Positions 46,560-57,211 of a stretch of DNA of 64,000 bases are shown here, piece after piece (the first letter of the stretch is position 1; every line of letters begins with the position of its first letter). The DNA is taken from the NCBI GenBank assembly GCA_031761405.1, contig JASEVX010000088.1, positions 620,001-684,000 of the forward strand, given 5' to 3'. The notes beneath the pieces are model-generated. The model was not told where the DNA came from, made no database searches, and was given only the letters and a program-made list of their open reading frames with translations. Both the position numbers and the translations under genes were made by a program. The stretch is from Serripes groenlandicus (lineage: Eukaryota; Mollusca; Bivalvia; Cardiida; Cardiidae).

Positions 46560-47518
46560 CTTATTTAAGTAATGGACTCTAATGTAGTTGCATGCAAACA
46601 ATTAACCACAATTTCTTAAAGGGTGATAATTTGCATTATATGCAGGATAGAGTTATTTAACTTGATTATTTTAATAGGTGTGATGGTTAGGAAGGCAATG
46701 GAATGCATAGAGTAGTTAAGATATGGACTCTTAATGTAGTTGCACGCAAACCTTTAACCATAATTTCTAAGTAAAACAAGATGTGTTTGTGAAACACTGA
46801 TGCACCCGAATGGCAACATCTAGGTCAAAGGTCAAGGTCGCAAGGTCAAAAATACTGACAGAAAGGTCATGTCACAAGGAATACACATGTGAAATATGGT
46901 AGCCGTACCTGTTATGGTTCAAAAGTAGTGGTCAAGGTTAAAGTTTTTTTCGACAGACAGACAGACAGACAGACAGACAGGCCAAAAACTAGATGCCCAC
47001 CGAATCGGTGATTCCGGGGGCATAAAAACGGCAACAATTTGCAACATAGGTAGGATAGAGTTATCTTAATTGGTTGTGTTTATAGTTGTGAAATTGGGAA
47101 AGGTTGTATAAAGTTTCAATACAATGCTTCAAGTTGTTAATGAGATTACACTCTAAATGTAGTTGCAAAACTTAATCTAGAATTTCTAAGTCCAAACAGG
47201 GCCATAATTGGCATACAATGCTGGATAGAGTTATCGTACTTGATTGTTTACATAGGTGTGATGATTGGGAAGGGCTGTATAAAGTTTCAATGCAATGCAT
47301 GAAGTAGTTACTAAGATATATGGTCTCTTAATGTAGTTGCATGCAAAACTTGTACCAGAATTTATAAGTCCAAAAAGGGCCATAACTTGAATAAAATGCA
47401 GGATAGAGTTATTTAACTTGAAAATCAACATAGGTGTGAAAGTTGGATAGGGTTGCATAAAGTTTCAAAGCAATGCATAAAGTAAATACTAGGATATCGA
47501 CTCTTAATGTAGTTCACT
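46560..47518 (+). repeat. Family I tandem repeat, about 175-bp units
   Basis: Landmark GGATAGAGTTAT at about 46645, 47052, 47223 and 47402. Other text: 'gtagttgcatgcaaa', 'gggccataacttgcat', 'aaagtttcaatgcaatgcat'. It resumes at 49502-50045. Interrupted by the element at 46777. Confidence 0.85.
46777..47025 (+). mobile_element. Family J short element with CAGA microsatellite, 249 bp
   Basis: Starts CAAGATGTGTTTGTGAAACA and ends CCGAATCGGTGATTCCGGGGG plus CATAA; CCGAATCGG is a palindrome. A (CAGA)n tract precedes the end. It has four A before and five A across the 3' junction, as have families D and K in the same repeat position. Confidence 0.8.
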
Positions 47519-47640
47519 AGACCAGGCTGAATAAATTTTGGGCCTAAAAAGACCAGGCCGAATTAATTTTGGCCAGAAAAAGACCAGGCCGAATACATTT
47601 TGGGCCGAATACACCCGGATTCGGCTTGCCGGGCTGACAA
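47519..47640 (+). repeat. Short minisatellite, about 33-bp units
   Basis: Three copies of 'aaagaccaggccgaat' plus 'attttgggcc', then a related palindromic piece 'cccggattcggcttgccggg'. Confidence 0.8.
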
Positions 47641-47692
47641 TTTTGTCCAGTGGATTTCAGACGATGCATAAGACTGAAGTGGTCTCCCATTG

Positions 47693-47827
47693 GAATGAAT
47701 GTATATTGTTTTATGGCGCATCGACAGCTAAGGTCATTTAGCGCGCAATTAAATTTAATTATTCATGATTCCTGGGTAAACAAACCAGTACTTGGCTAGA
47801 AAATGTGCCTTGCCCAAGGGCACTCCA
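47693..47827 (-). mobile_element. SINE S1, antisense, head missing
   Basis: Matches the tail and body of the 17157 copy ('gtatattgttttatggcgca', 'tgccttgcccaagggcactc'). It stops at 47827, exactly where the next element's inverted repeat begins. Confidence 0.85.
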
Positions 47828-49501
47828 CAGAGCTCCAGATAATTTTTTGGCAAGAGGAGTAATTACTTATGAAAATTTTGTTTGATGAGTAACGCCCAAA
47901 GTACCATGAGTATTTTAATAAAGAATTAACTGTTAGTGACAAATGTAACATGTAAAACAACAGTTCAGTTACGGATACATTGTATAGAATGCTGGTTATT
48001 CTTATATTGTCAATATATTGTCAAGTTCTGTTCAGTAAATGTATACAATTTGACATAGCTTAGTCAACACATTTTGTTTTTGTTTTCTTGACTCTTGGTT
48101 CATTGTCCAACATTAATCGCCTCTTTCTTTTCGATTTTGCCAACCATTGTTTGGCACACTTAACAATCCAGTCAGAGGCAAACTCTTCAAGCCATCATTA
48201 AAAAGTTGTTTGTTTGCCCTTTACCAAATCTAGATTTTAGAGGTGGGGCGGTAGGTCGGAAAAATATTTTATTTTTTGGGATGGGAGGATTAATAAACTA
48301 ATATGAATGTTGAATGACATATAAATCGTAAAAACTGCCCTGTTTCAGTAACTGACCTAAATCAGTTACCTTGTTGTTTTGCATATACCCTTCAATTTGA
48401 AGAGTTCTATGGTATCAATTGTTTTTTGTGGTCTCAAGTGTAAACATATAAATACAGAAATGATTTTTTGGATAGGTCACAGCCCTTTTTATCATATAGA
48501 GGGTGTGCTTTAAGTGCAAAAGTATCTCTGTAGTGAATACAACTTGGGAAACCCAAAATATACAAGTGACCATTCCAGCCAATCGTATTTGTGATATGTA
48601 AATCAAAACTAATTTTAGACTTAGGAAAGCAAAAATGTATGCGGTAAACGTCATCAATATTGGGGCCGTTGAATAGGCATGCACACAAGACATGTATCGA
48701 TTGTAAACTTCCGCTAATATTGCAAAACTGAGTATACTCCCAGCCACTGGATAAATCTCAAAATTAACTGCAATTACTGCGATTTGTCAACGAAATAACC
48801 CTGTAAAAAATTGACGATTAGAAATGCGTATTATTCTGCCCAAAAAATTTCACTCGCAAAAATATGCTGGTGCCTGAAATCTCACCTCGCAATTCGGGAG
48901 TATGCTTAAATTCGAACCCTGTAAAAATGTATCGCATGGTGCATATATGAGAAATTCTTTCCTGTGTAATAGATTTCCAAATAAGGAGATGTTTACTACA
49001 GCTTCAAGAAAGCGCGCGAAAAAAAATCACGTGATCTGGATGTAAGTTTGCAAAAATATTCGTCAAGTAGAAAGCGACTCCATTGGATGAAGCTCCCCTT
49101 TTAACTGTCTCGCGAGTTTACAAATTAGCAAAGCAACCAATACACACTGATCACATGGTCAACATACTAGTTACAGCATTTGAGTGAGTTATTTATAGAA
49201 AAGTCTTTTTTGAAATAACAATGACAAAGATCGATTTGGTTTCTGATTTACGTAATAAGCTATGTAGAAAACGGGAACAATTACTTTTAGTTTTAAAAAA
49301 TTACTAGGTTTTTCCGAGAAACTTTGAAAGTATTATTGATTTGTGATTTTAAAAAGAAGATACGCATGACATGATATCGTGAACGGATGAGTAAATTGCA
49401 AAATGTATGCGTATTTGTAACTCGTGGAATTTGGAACACATGCGTATTTGGTCATTTTCCATTCGTAATTTACGCAGATACGCACGTTAGCTGGAGCTCT
49501 G
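47828..49501. mobile_element. 1.67-kb element with CAGAGCTCCAG inverted ends
   Basis: Left CAGAGCTCCAGATAA and right TTAGCTGGAGCTCTG are 15-bp inverted repeats with one mismatch. No direct repeat flanks them: the left side is SINE, the right side family I. The interior has no tandem repeats and looks low-copy, with one membrane-type frame on the minus strand. Superfamily unknown. Confidence 0.55.
48434..48747 (-). CDS. Candidate exon or relic with three membrane segments (ABCC TMD0-like?)
   Basis: An open minus-strand frame of about 110 residues whose upstream sequence has a possible acceptor (GAGATTTATCCAG). It shows three hydrophobic stretches: AGSILSFAILAEVY, APILMTFTAYIFAFL running into LKLVLIYI, and LAGMVTCIFWVSQVVF. 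The last two, joined by a short polar linker (SQIR), recall TM helices 3-4 of the N-terminal membrane domain of ABCC/MRP transporters, where 'G..tSG..F.FW' is typical; here the Ser-Gly pair is missing. No Walker motifs or further exons are seen. There is no good donor at the downstream end before the frame becomes polar after HTLYMIKR. It could be a captured host exon inside a transposon, an isolated exon, or chance; I prefer a relic. Low confidence. Confidence 0.3.
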
Positions 49502-50045
49502 AGTTGCATGCAAAACTTTAACCAAATTTCTAGTTAAAACAAGAGCACCGCGTACGGAACAGACGCTCAACCTATAGAAAACAGAAAAAAAGCCGAGCTG
49601 AACAAAAAACCTTAACCGGACAACCCCGCCGCCGCTGCCGACGCCAGGGTCATGACAATAGCTCTCGTATTCTACGAATAGTCAAGCTAAAAAGGGCCAT
49701 CAATTGCAAAATATACTGGATAGAGTTATCATACTTGATTGTTTACATAGGTGTGATGGTTGGGAATGGCTGTATATTAAAGTTTCAATGCAATGCATCA
49801 AGTAGTTACTAAAAGATGGTCTCTTAATGTAGTTGTATGCAAAACTTTAACCAGAATTTCTAAGTAAACAAAGGACCATAACTTGCATAAAATGCAGGAT
49901 AGAGTTATCGTACTTGATAATCTACATAAGTGTGATAGTTGGGTAGGGTTGTATAAAGTTTCAATGCAATGCATTTAGTAAATACCGAGATATGAACACT
50001 TAATTTAGTTGCTCGCAAAACTTTAATCTGAACTTCTAATTAAAA
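49502..50045 (+). repeat. Family I tandem repeat, continued
   Basis: Three units (GGATAGAGTTAT at about 49721 and 49899) around the short element at 49540. A further piece, 'gggccataatttgcataa', follows the D element at 52527. Confidence 0.85.
49540..49690 (+). mobile_element. Family K short element, 151 bp
   Basis: CAAGAGCACCGCGTACGG to TCAAGCTAA without a tandem core; it has 'ccccgccgccgctgccgac' and 'gacaatagctctcgtatt'. Same ends and the same target position as families D and J, so it may be the minimal form of the group. Confidence 0.8.
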
Positions 50046-52524
50046 CAAGAGGCCCATGAGGGCCTATGCTCTACTGGTACTGATCTGGTTTGTTTCAAAA
50101 GGAACCAATATGTCATCAATAATCAAATACCATCTAAGTTTGGTGAAGATCAGATAGTAAATGGAACCTCTATTGTGTTCACAAGCTGTATTATAGCAAT
50201 TTTGACAATTTCAAGGGCCATAATCCAGCCATGCATGGGTAGATCTGGCCGTTTTTTAGAAATGAACCAAACTCTCATGGATATCTAACTACTGTATAAG
50301 TTTGATTGAGATACAATAAAAAATAAGGACTGTATCATGTTAACAAGCCCTATTATAGCAATTTTGACAATTTCAAGGGCCATAATTCATATTCATATAT
50401 ACCAAACTTATACAGTAGTTAGATATCCATGAGAGCTTGATTCCTTTCGAAAACAAGCTCTCATGGATATCTAACTACTGTATAAGTTTGGTTGAGATAC
50501 AATAAACAAGAGGGCCATGATGGCCCTGGAATCGCTCACCTGATTTTATTTTTTTTTCACTTTAGCCATATAAGCCCGCCCCCTGGCAGCCATAGTTTCC
50601 GACCAATCAACTTGGCTTGAATGAATCTGATAGAGGGCCACCCTAGGAACATTTTACAATTTTTTTTGAAAATCGGCCAGACACTTTTGGAGGAGAAGAT
50701 TTTTTAAGTTTTCACTATAGCCATATAATGCAAAATAGCCCTGCCCACTGGCGGCCATGTTTTTTGACCAATCAACATGGCTTGAAGGAATCTGAAAGTG
50801 GGTCATCCAAAGAACATTTCTACAAAATTATTTGAAAATCGGCCGGACACTTTTGGAGAAGAAGATTTTTTAAGTTTTCACTATAGCCATATAAGGCAAA
50901 ATAGCCCCGCACCCCCTGGCGGCCATGTTTTTCGACCAATCAACTTGGATTGAAGGAATCTGATAGAGGGTCATCCAAGGAACATTTCTACAAAATTATT
51001 TGAAAATCGGTTTGACACTTTCGGAGGAGAAGATTTTTTAAGTTTTCACTATAGCCATATAAGGCAAAATAGCCCCGTCCCCCTGACAGCCATGTTTTTT
51101 GACCAATCAACATGGCTTGAAGGAATCTAATAGAGGGTCACCCAAGGAGCATTTCTACAAAATTATTTGAAAATCTGCCAACCAGTTTGGGAGAAGAAGA
51201 TTTTTTAAGTTTTCACTATAGCCATATAAGGCGAAATAGCCCCGCCCACTGGCGGCCATATTTTTCGACCAATCAACATGGCTTGAAGGAATCTGATAGT
51301 GGGTCACTTAAGGAACATTTCTACAAAATTATTTGAAAATCGGCCAGACACTTTCGGAGGAGAAGATTTTTTAAGTTTTCACTATAGCCATATAAGGCAA
51401 AATAGCCCCGCCCCCCTGGCGGCCATGTTTTTCGACCAATCAACATGGCTTGAAGGAATCTGATAGAGGGTCACCCAAGGAACATTTCCACAAAATTATT
51501 TGAAAATAGGCCTGACACTTTCGGAGGAGAAGATTTTTTAAGTTTTCACTATAGCCATATAAGGCAAAATAGCCCCGCCGCCCCCCCCCCTGGCGGCCAT
51601 GTTTTTCGACCAATCAACATGGTTTGAAGGAATCTCATAGAGGGTCATCCAAGGAACATTTCTACAAAATTATTTGAAAATCTGCCAACCAGTTTGGGAG
51701 AAGAAGAATTTTGAAGTTTTTTTCATTTCGTTGCCATGGAAACCAGAATTCTGCATGGATCCCAAAAATTTGAAGGAAATCTGGTGAGGTCATTGAGAGG
51801 ATGCTTTCTGTGAAGTTTCATCCCAATTGACCCACTGGTTACTGAGGAGAAGAAGTTGACGCACGACGCACGACGGACGCCGGACAAAAGGCGATCACAA
51901 TAACTCACCTTGAGCAAAGCTCAGGTGAGCTAAAAATAAAGACTATCGTGTTAAAAATCTATTATAGCAATTTTGACCATTTCAAGGGCCATAATCCAGT
52001 CATGCATGGGCAGATCTATCTGGTTTTCCAAAGGAACCGAGCTCTCATGGATATCTAACTACTGTATAAGTTTGGTTGAGATACAATCAAAAGTGAAGAC
52101 TGTATCGTGTTAACAAGCTCTTTTATAGCAATTTTGACCATTTCAAGGGCCATAATCCAGTCATGCATGGGGGGATCTGGCTGGTTTTCAAAAGAAACCA
52201 AGCTCTCATAGATATCTAACTAATGTATAAATTTGGTTGAGATACAATCAAAAGTGAAGACTGTATCATGTTAACAAGCTCTTTTATAGCAATTTTGACC
52301 ATTTCAAGGGCCATAATCCAGTCATGCATGGGCGGATCTGGCTGGTTTTCATAAGGAACCAAGCTCTTATGGATATCTAACTACTGTATAAGTTTGGTTG
52401 AGATACAATCAAAAGTGAAGACTGTATCGTGTTAACAAGAAATTGTTTACGGACGGACGCACGCACGCAACACAGACAAATCGCCACGACATAAGCCCTT
52501 CTGGCCTTTGGCCAGTAGAGCTAA
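50046..52524 (+). mobile_element. Family D element, complete, carrying a nested B element
   Basis: CAAGAGGCCCATGAGGGCC and GCTCTACTGG open it; CTGGCCTTTGGCCAGTAGAG and CTAA close it. GCTCTACTGG and CCAGTAGAGC are the subterminal inverted pair. Six units of about 165 bp ('actgtataagtttggttgag', 'gccataatccagtcatgc'). A part at 50385-50505 contains an inverted D unit. Both flanks are family I sequence. Confidence 0.9.
50507..51933 (+). mobile_element. Family B element, complete, nested in family D
   Basis: CAAGAGGGCCATGATGGCCC to GCTCAGGTGAGCTAA, eight units. The host unit at 50310-50340 shows the empty site CAAT-A6-TAAGG; here it is CAAT-AAA, element, AAA-TAAAG when CTAA is the element end. 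Confidence 0.92.
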
Positions 52525-52546
52525 AAAGGGCCATAATTTGCATAAA

Positions 52547-52950
52547 CAAGAGGGCCATGATGGCCCTGGATCGCTCACCTTAATTATACAATGTACTGCA
52601 ATGCAAAACACATCAAGACAATTATTCTGAATGCAACCTCCACAGTGTTAACAATATTTTCCTTCATTTGGCCTAGTGATCTATATTTTTTTACCTGATA
52701 TGACCCATATTACAACATGTACTAGATATCATCAAGACAACATTCTGACAAAGTTTCAACTTGCTCAAAGTAAAAATGCGGCCTCCGGAGTTTGAACAAT
52801 ATTTTCCTTTATTGACCTAATTTCTGATCCAATATGACCCACATTCAAACTTGACCTAGATATAATTCAGACAAACATTCTGACCAAATTCCAAGCTGCT
52901 GAAGCAAAAAATGCGGCATCCAAAGTGTTCACAAGATTTTCCTTCAATTT
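52547..52950 (+). mobile_element. Family A element, 5' part
   Basis: CAAGAGGGCCATGATGGCCC and TCGCTCACCTTAATT, then units nearly the same as at 45675-46000. Ends near 52950 without a 3' terminus. 52985-53060 is a piece of the 1936/44290 block ('gacaggttaaatgagcttg'). Confidence 0.82.
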
Positions 52951-53485
52951 GATCGAGTGACTATGATATGGTTTGATATGGTTTTTGTCCATTTTTCTCA
53001 GCATTTTATTGCCGACAGGTTAAATGAGCTTGTCTGAAAGTTTGTTCTGCAATATGCAGGAAACGAACATTTCCATAGGCGACCATTATAGCATTATGGG
53101 TTATGGTTCGTTACTAGCAAATGAATTAACACATATACCTGTATCAAACTAAAGTTCATCCTTAGAACTACCAAAAAAGCAAAACAAACTCACATGTTCA
53201 CCGTTTTTGACAGAGCTAGGAGGTCAAATCAAAGGTGACCCTTATCCTCCAATGAATTTTACTTTCAATTTCAGAAAATACATGTTCTAAAAATGGCTCT
53301 TAATGTGTCAACATAGCTAAAAGCAAACACTTTTTTTATTATAAATCAATCACAGGTTATTACACTTAATAAACAACACTTTAAACTTCCAACAAAATCA
53401 TTATTGTCCAATGGGAGACAACTTCAATCCCATATATTCATCTGAAATTCCCTGGACAAAAATTGTCTACCCAGCAAGTCAATCC

Positions 53486-53508
53486 GATTTACTTCCCTTT
53501 GACCTAAA
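53486..53508 (+). repeat. 23-bp inverted motif of the 3.2-kb unit
   Basis: GATTTACTTCCCTTTGACC plus TAAA here is an exact reverse complement of 56259-56281, just before the next unit's start. The pair frames the transposase and endonuclease (about 2.8 kb). It recurs in the other units (one base changed at 56704 and 63082) and alone near 646-668. Either a terminal repeat or an internal binding site. Confidence 0.6.
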
Positions 53509-53979
53509 TCAAATTCTGTTTTTCGATAAACAGCATAATCTTTACATTTTAGTATATGGCTGTCTATGGCGGACATACAAACAAAATTTCAATCAATTTG
53601 GTTGAACGGTTTTGGAAAAGTAGCAATTTCCCTTCACCCTCTGTGCACTGAGCTATAAAATTAATTCTTCAAGTTTACCGTCAAAGGGAGATAACTCAGT
53701 AGACCTTATGCACACAAAGCTAATTCAAGAGGTTTTCAGTTCTGATTGCCCATGATATTCCATAAACAGACTCAGTCAAACCCAAAACACATGAAGGAAA
53801 TACAATGAGTCAATCCATAGGTTATCTTTAAGAGAGAAAACATCCTGGGAAAAGGAGATATTGCTCACCTTTTTCCGCAATAATTTCAAATTATACCTGC
53901 TGCAGAAGTGTTTTCAGGAGAATAGGTCATGTAAATTAACAAAATGAGGAATCAGGCTTGTTTTTATACTCAATTTTAG

Positions 53980-55770
53980 CCAGGAGGATGACTGCTACAA
54001 AATATTTCACGTCAAAAAGCTCTTAGAGATGTTTAATATGGTCAATATGGAGCACAGGGCCAGTTTTCCAAACTGTCGAGGGAATCTCACATTCGACAAG
54101 AAAAGTGAAGACCGAAGAGGTCTTGTTTGGAGGGAGAGAATGACATGTTGCACATGTTTATATGTGTCTAAAATGCACAAGGTTTACACAGAGTTATCTT
54201 CCCCAACAAAGCGATGAGGTTGCAAGATGGCTACAGCAAATCTGGGCTTAAATATAGCGTTGACTCAAACCCCGATTGGGGGATCAAGTCTCGTTCGACT
54301 TTTGGCTGGTGGAAATATTGGGGGCCCATCACGTCGGGGCGTAACAAACAGTAGCAAAGCAGCTAGTGAAGTCATTGTTGCTGAGAATAAGGCTGACATG
54401 TCCAAACGACTGCATCAGTTGGGAAAAATTAACTGGTGGCAAGGTCGGCCAGAAAATGAGATTCCTGTGCAGGTAGACGGCGTATATAACAACAACCTTT
54501 ATTCTGGAGTTGGAAGAACCCCATTTCAGCCCGCAACCTAGTGCATTGTAACACTGGCAGAAAATATCACCCCACGTAAGCAATTGGTGGCAGTTGAGGC
54601 AGTCAGTAAATTATGCTCCAAGCATGGTTTTCACACAAAGGAGGATGTAGGGCAGTGTGATATTCAGGACGGTAAATGTTCAGCAACTGTCAGTATGGAG
54701 ACTAATATTGGGGACGAGCAACAATGGGCCGAAACATGCTTCCTTAACCTTAAAAATGATGGAATGGAGGTTAAATTTGTAACCACAGATGGGGATGGAA
54801 AATCGTTTCAGGCGGCACGCCAGCTTCACGCGTCTGGATATACAAAAACTATTCCTGTGCAACAACTTGACAAAAGGCATCTCGGTGCTAATCAGCAAAA
54901 GTACATCAAAGCATCAAACAAGGTTACCACAATCATGCCAGGGAAAACCAAGGCATATCGGCAGTATACACAAAACAGGTTTGTATTAGATATGTGCAAA
55001 CGCTGTCAGGCTGAATTTCATTATATCATCAAGAAGAAATCGAAAAATATCCTAGACAACATGTGCGTCATGATATCCACTATAAAGCAATGCTTTGCAG
55101 GGAACCATAGTCGGTGCAGGACAAATTTAGCCGTGTGCAAAGGGGAAACGAACAATAACTGGCTTTTCAACAGTATTTTTCTATCCAGCACATTCAAATA
55201 GACATAAAGAAGGAGGAGAACGAGAAAATCTTAATGGAGACGATTGAATATCGCCTGGGAGATGAAACGTTCCAACTAACCAGGCTACATACCAACACAC
55301 AGAAAGTCAAGGGGAAAAATAGAGCCATTAAAAGTTCCTTACCAAAAGACAAGACGTTTTCCAGGAACTTCCAGTCAAGTGCACACAGTGCCCTACACTT
55401 TGTCAATAATGGACCCAGAAATTCCTTGTGCAAACTTTGTTCTGCTGCCGGATGTGCAATTCCTTCAGGAAGTAGTGCTGACTGTCAGCTCGAGTCGCTC
55501 CAAACTTACTCTGAAGAGAAAAAAACATGCGAAAAGTCCATTGAATTCAAATTGAAGCGTAAGTTACGAAGATAGCGGCTATTCAAACTGTACGAAAAGC
55601 ATCGTGAGCAGAAAAAGTATGTGAAAAATCAACTGACGGCGCATCTACGAACAACACTGACTAAGACGCAAAATCTGCCACACATTATACAAGTCTGGGC
55701 CAACACTGACCATGATGGATATGCTCGGAAACAAATGAAGTTGAGGCAAAGAAGCAGTAGTGTACCTACA
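53980..55770 (+). pseudogene. Mutator-like transposase, copy 1 (second exon, decayed)
   Basis: DDE-type DNA transposase of the PF20700 'Mutator-like' group, which cuts and rejoins its element's ends. A clean acceptor (ATACTCAATTTTAG) precedes the frame. In order: YKIFHVKKLLEMFN, FPNCRGNL, RRGLVWRERMTCCTC, ANLGLNIALTQTPIGG, IPVQVDGVYNN (candidate Asp, codon 54476), RTPFQPAT, AENITPRKQ, VKFVTTDGDGKSF (second Asp, 54788), DKRHLGANQQKY, MPGKTKAYRQYT, KRCQAEFHY (candidate Glu, 55013), CFAGNHSRCRTN, and IEYRLGDETFQL with PKDKTFSRNFQS. Lesions: TGA at 54215 (from CGA), TAG at 54539, one lost A near 55197, TAG at 55573. The N-terminal exon is absent from the unit, so this copy cannot work. The tail runs toward the endonuclease on the other strand. 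Confidence 0.9.
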
Positions 55771-56150
55771 TCAGAAGATGCATGCAGGCTTGTGCCCAAG
55801 GCAGGACCCTCTGACCATACACTGACGACGTCCAGTGTTAACATAATGGGGTTCAACGGTAAGATGACCATCTTTTATGCATCTCTTATTGTGACAGAGG
55901 TGACTGACATCCATGCAATTTCCATGTGTGTCAACCTCTACCAGCTCGGACCTATGTCTAATCATCAAGATCAACAACTGAACACGGGTCTGTGTACATC
56001 TGCCATCAGGCCAAGTAACCCTCTTGACAGGATAACCATCCCTGTCTGTGTAACCCATCCACCCAGGCATTCTGACCCTCCCCCCAGGATCCTAGAGTGT
56101 TTTTCTATGGCATTCTCCAGCTTGACCCAACACTTGTATGGATATTCCAT
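55771..56150 (-). pseudogene. His-Me finger (I-PpoI-like) endonuclease, copy 1
   Basis: Small nuclease of the zf-His_Me_endon type, tail to tail with the transposase. It starts MEYPYKCWVKLENAI and reaches a WxGYTDRDGY strand, TWPDG, then DVSHLCHNKRC, DGHLTVEPHYVN, GRRQC, GSCLGHKPAC and stop. From the His of SHLC, the ligand spacing matches that remembered for I-PpoI: Cys +2, Cys +7, His +12, Asn +21, Cys +27, His +36 and Cys +40; the remaining Cys is one residue off. The first zinc Cys would be that in SECL. About 126 residues. The only break I see is one missing base between ECL and GW, present also in copy 2 and repaired in copy 3's text. Expected role: metal-dependent double-strand cleavage; target unknown. 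The long plus-strand frame opposite is its antisense shadow, at least in the right half. Confidence 0.88.
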
Positions 56151-56287
56151 TTCATAAACGTTTGATGATGAAGGTCTCAACCTTTCGTCCATATACAAGG
56201 AGTACAAGTGATGAAAATGAGCGAAAAGGGCAAAAAAGTACTGAAATCTAAGCCCTGCTTTAGGTCAAAGGGAAGTAAATCATTTTC

Positions 56288-57211
56288 CATAGGCGACCAT
56301 TATAGCACTACGGGTTATGGTTCATTACTAGCAAATGAAGTAACACATATACCTGTATCAAACTAATGTTCATTCTTAGAACTACCAAAAAAGCAAAACA
56401 AACTCACATGTTCACCGTTTTTTGACAGAGCTAGGAGGTCATATCAAAGGTGACCCTTATCCCGCACTCAATTTTACTTTAAATTTCAGAAAATACAGCA
56501 TGTTCTAAAAATGGCTCTTAATGTGTCAACATAGCTAAAAGCAAACACTATTTTTATTATAAATCAGTCACAGGTTATTACACTTAATAAACAACACTTT
56601 AAACTTCCAACAAAATCATTATTGTCCAATGGGAGACAACTTCAATCCCATATATTCATCTGAAATTCCCTGGACAAAAATTGTCTACCCAGCAAGTCAA
56701 TCCGATTTATTTCCCTTTGACCTAAATCAAATTCTGTTTTTCGATAAACAGCATAATCTTTACATTTTAGTATATATGGCTGTCTATGGCGGACATACAA
56801 ACAAAGTTTCAATCAATTTGGTTGAACGGTTATGGAAAAGTAGCAATTTACCTTCACCCTCTGTGCACTGAGCTATAAAATTAATTCTTCAAGTTTACCG
56901 TCAAAGGGAGATAACACAGTAGACCTTATGCACACAAAGCTAATTCAAGAGGTTTTCAGTTGATCTCCCATGATATTCCATAAACAGACTCAGTCAAACC
57001 CAAAACACATGAAGTAAATACAATGAGTCAATCCATAGGTTAACTTTAAGAGAGAAAACATCCTGTGCAAAGGAGATTTTGCTCAATATAATCATTTCAC
57101 CTTTTTCCGCAATAATTTCAAATTATGCCTGCTGCAGAAGTGTTTTCAGGAGAATAGGTCATGTAAATTAACAAAATGAGAAATCAGGCTTGTTTTTATA
57201 CTCAATTTTAG
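56288..57211 (+). other. Spacer of the 3.2-kb unit, copy 2
   Basis: Non-coding. It contains 'acaaactcacatgttcaccg', 'attattgtccaatgggagac' and the 23-bp motif (one change), ending at the splice acceptor in front of the transposase exon. The same layout holds at 53074-53979 and 59525-60428. A first transposase exon is not present. Confidence 0.75.

Noticed and set aside
54680..54898. Open minus-strand frame opposite the transposase core
   Set aside because: The plus strand has clear transposase motifs at the same place; this is its antisense shadow, repeated in copy 2 because the DNA is repeated.
55621..56157. 178-codon open frame on the plus strand in copy 1 (and the same in copy 2)
   Set aside because: Its left part is the transposase tail, but the right two thirds lie opposite the His-Me endonuclease, whose ligand pattern is on the minus strand. 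The plus residues match no family I know.
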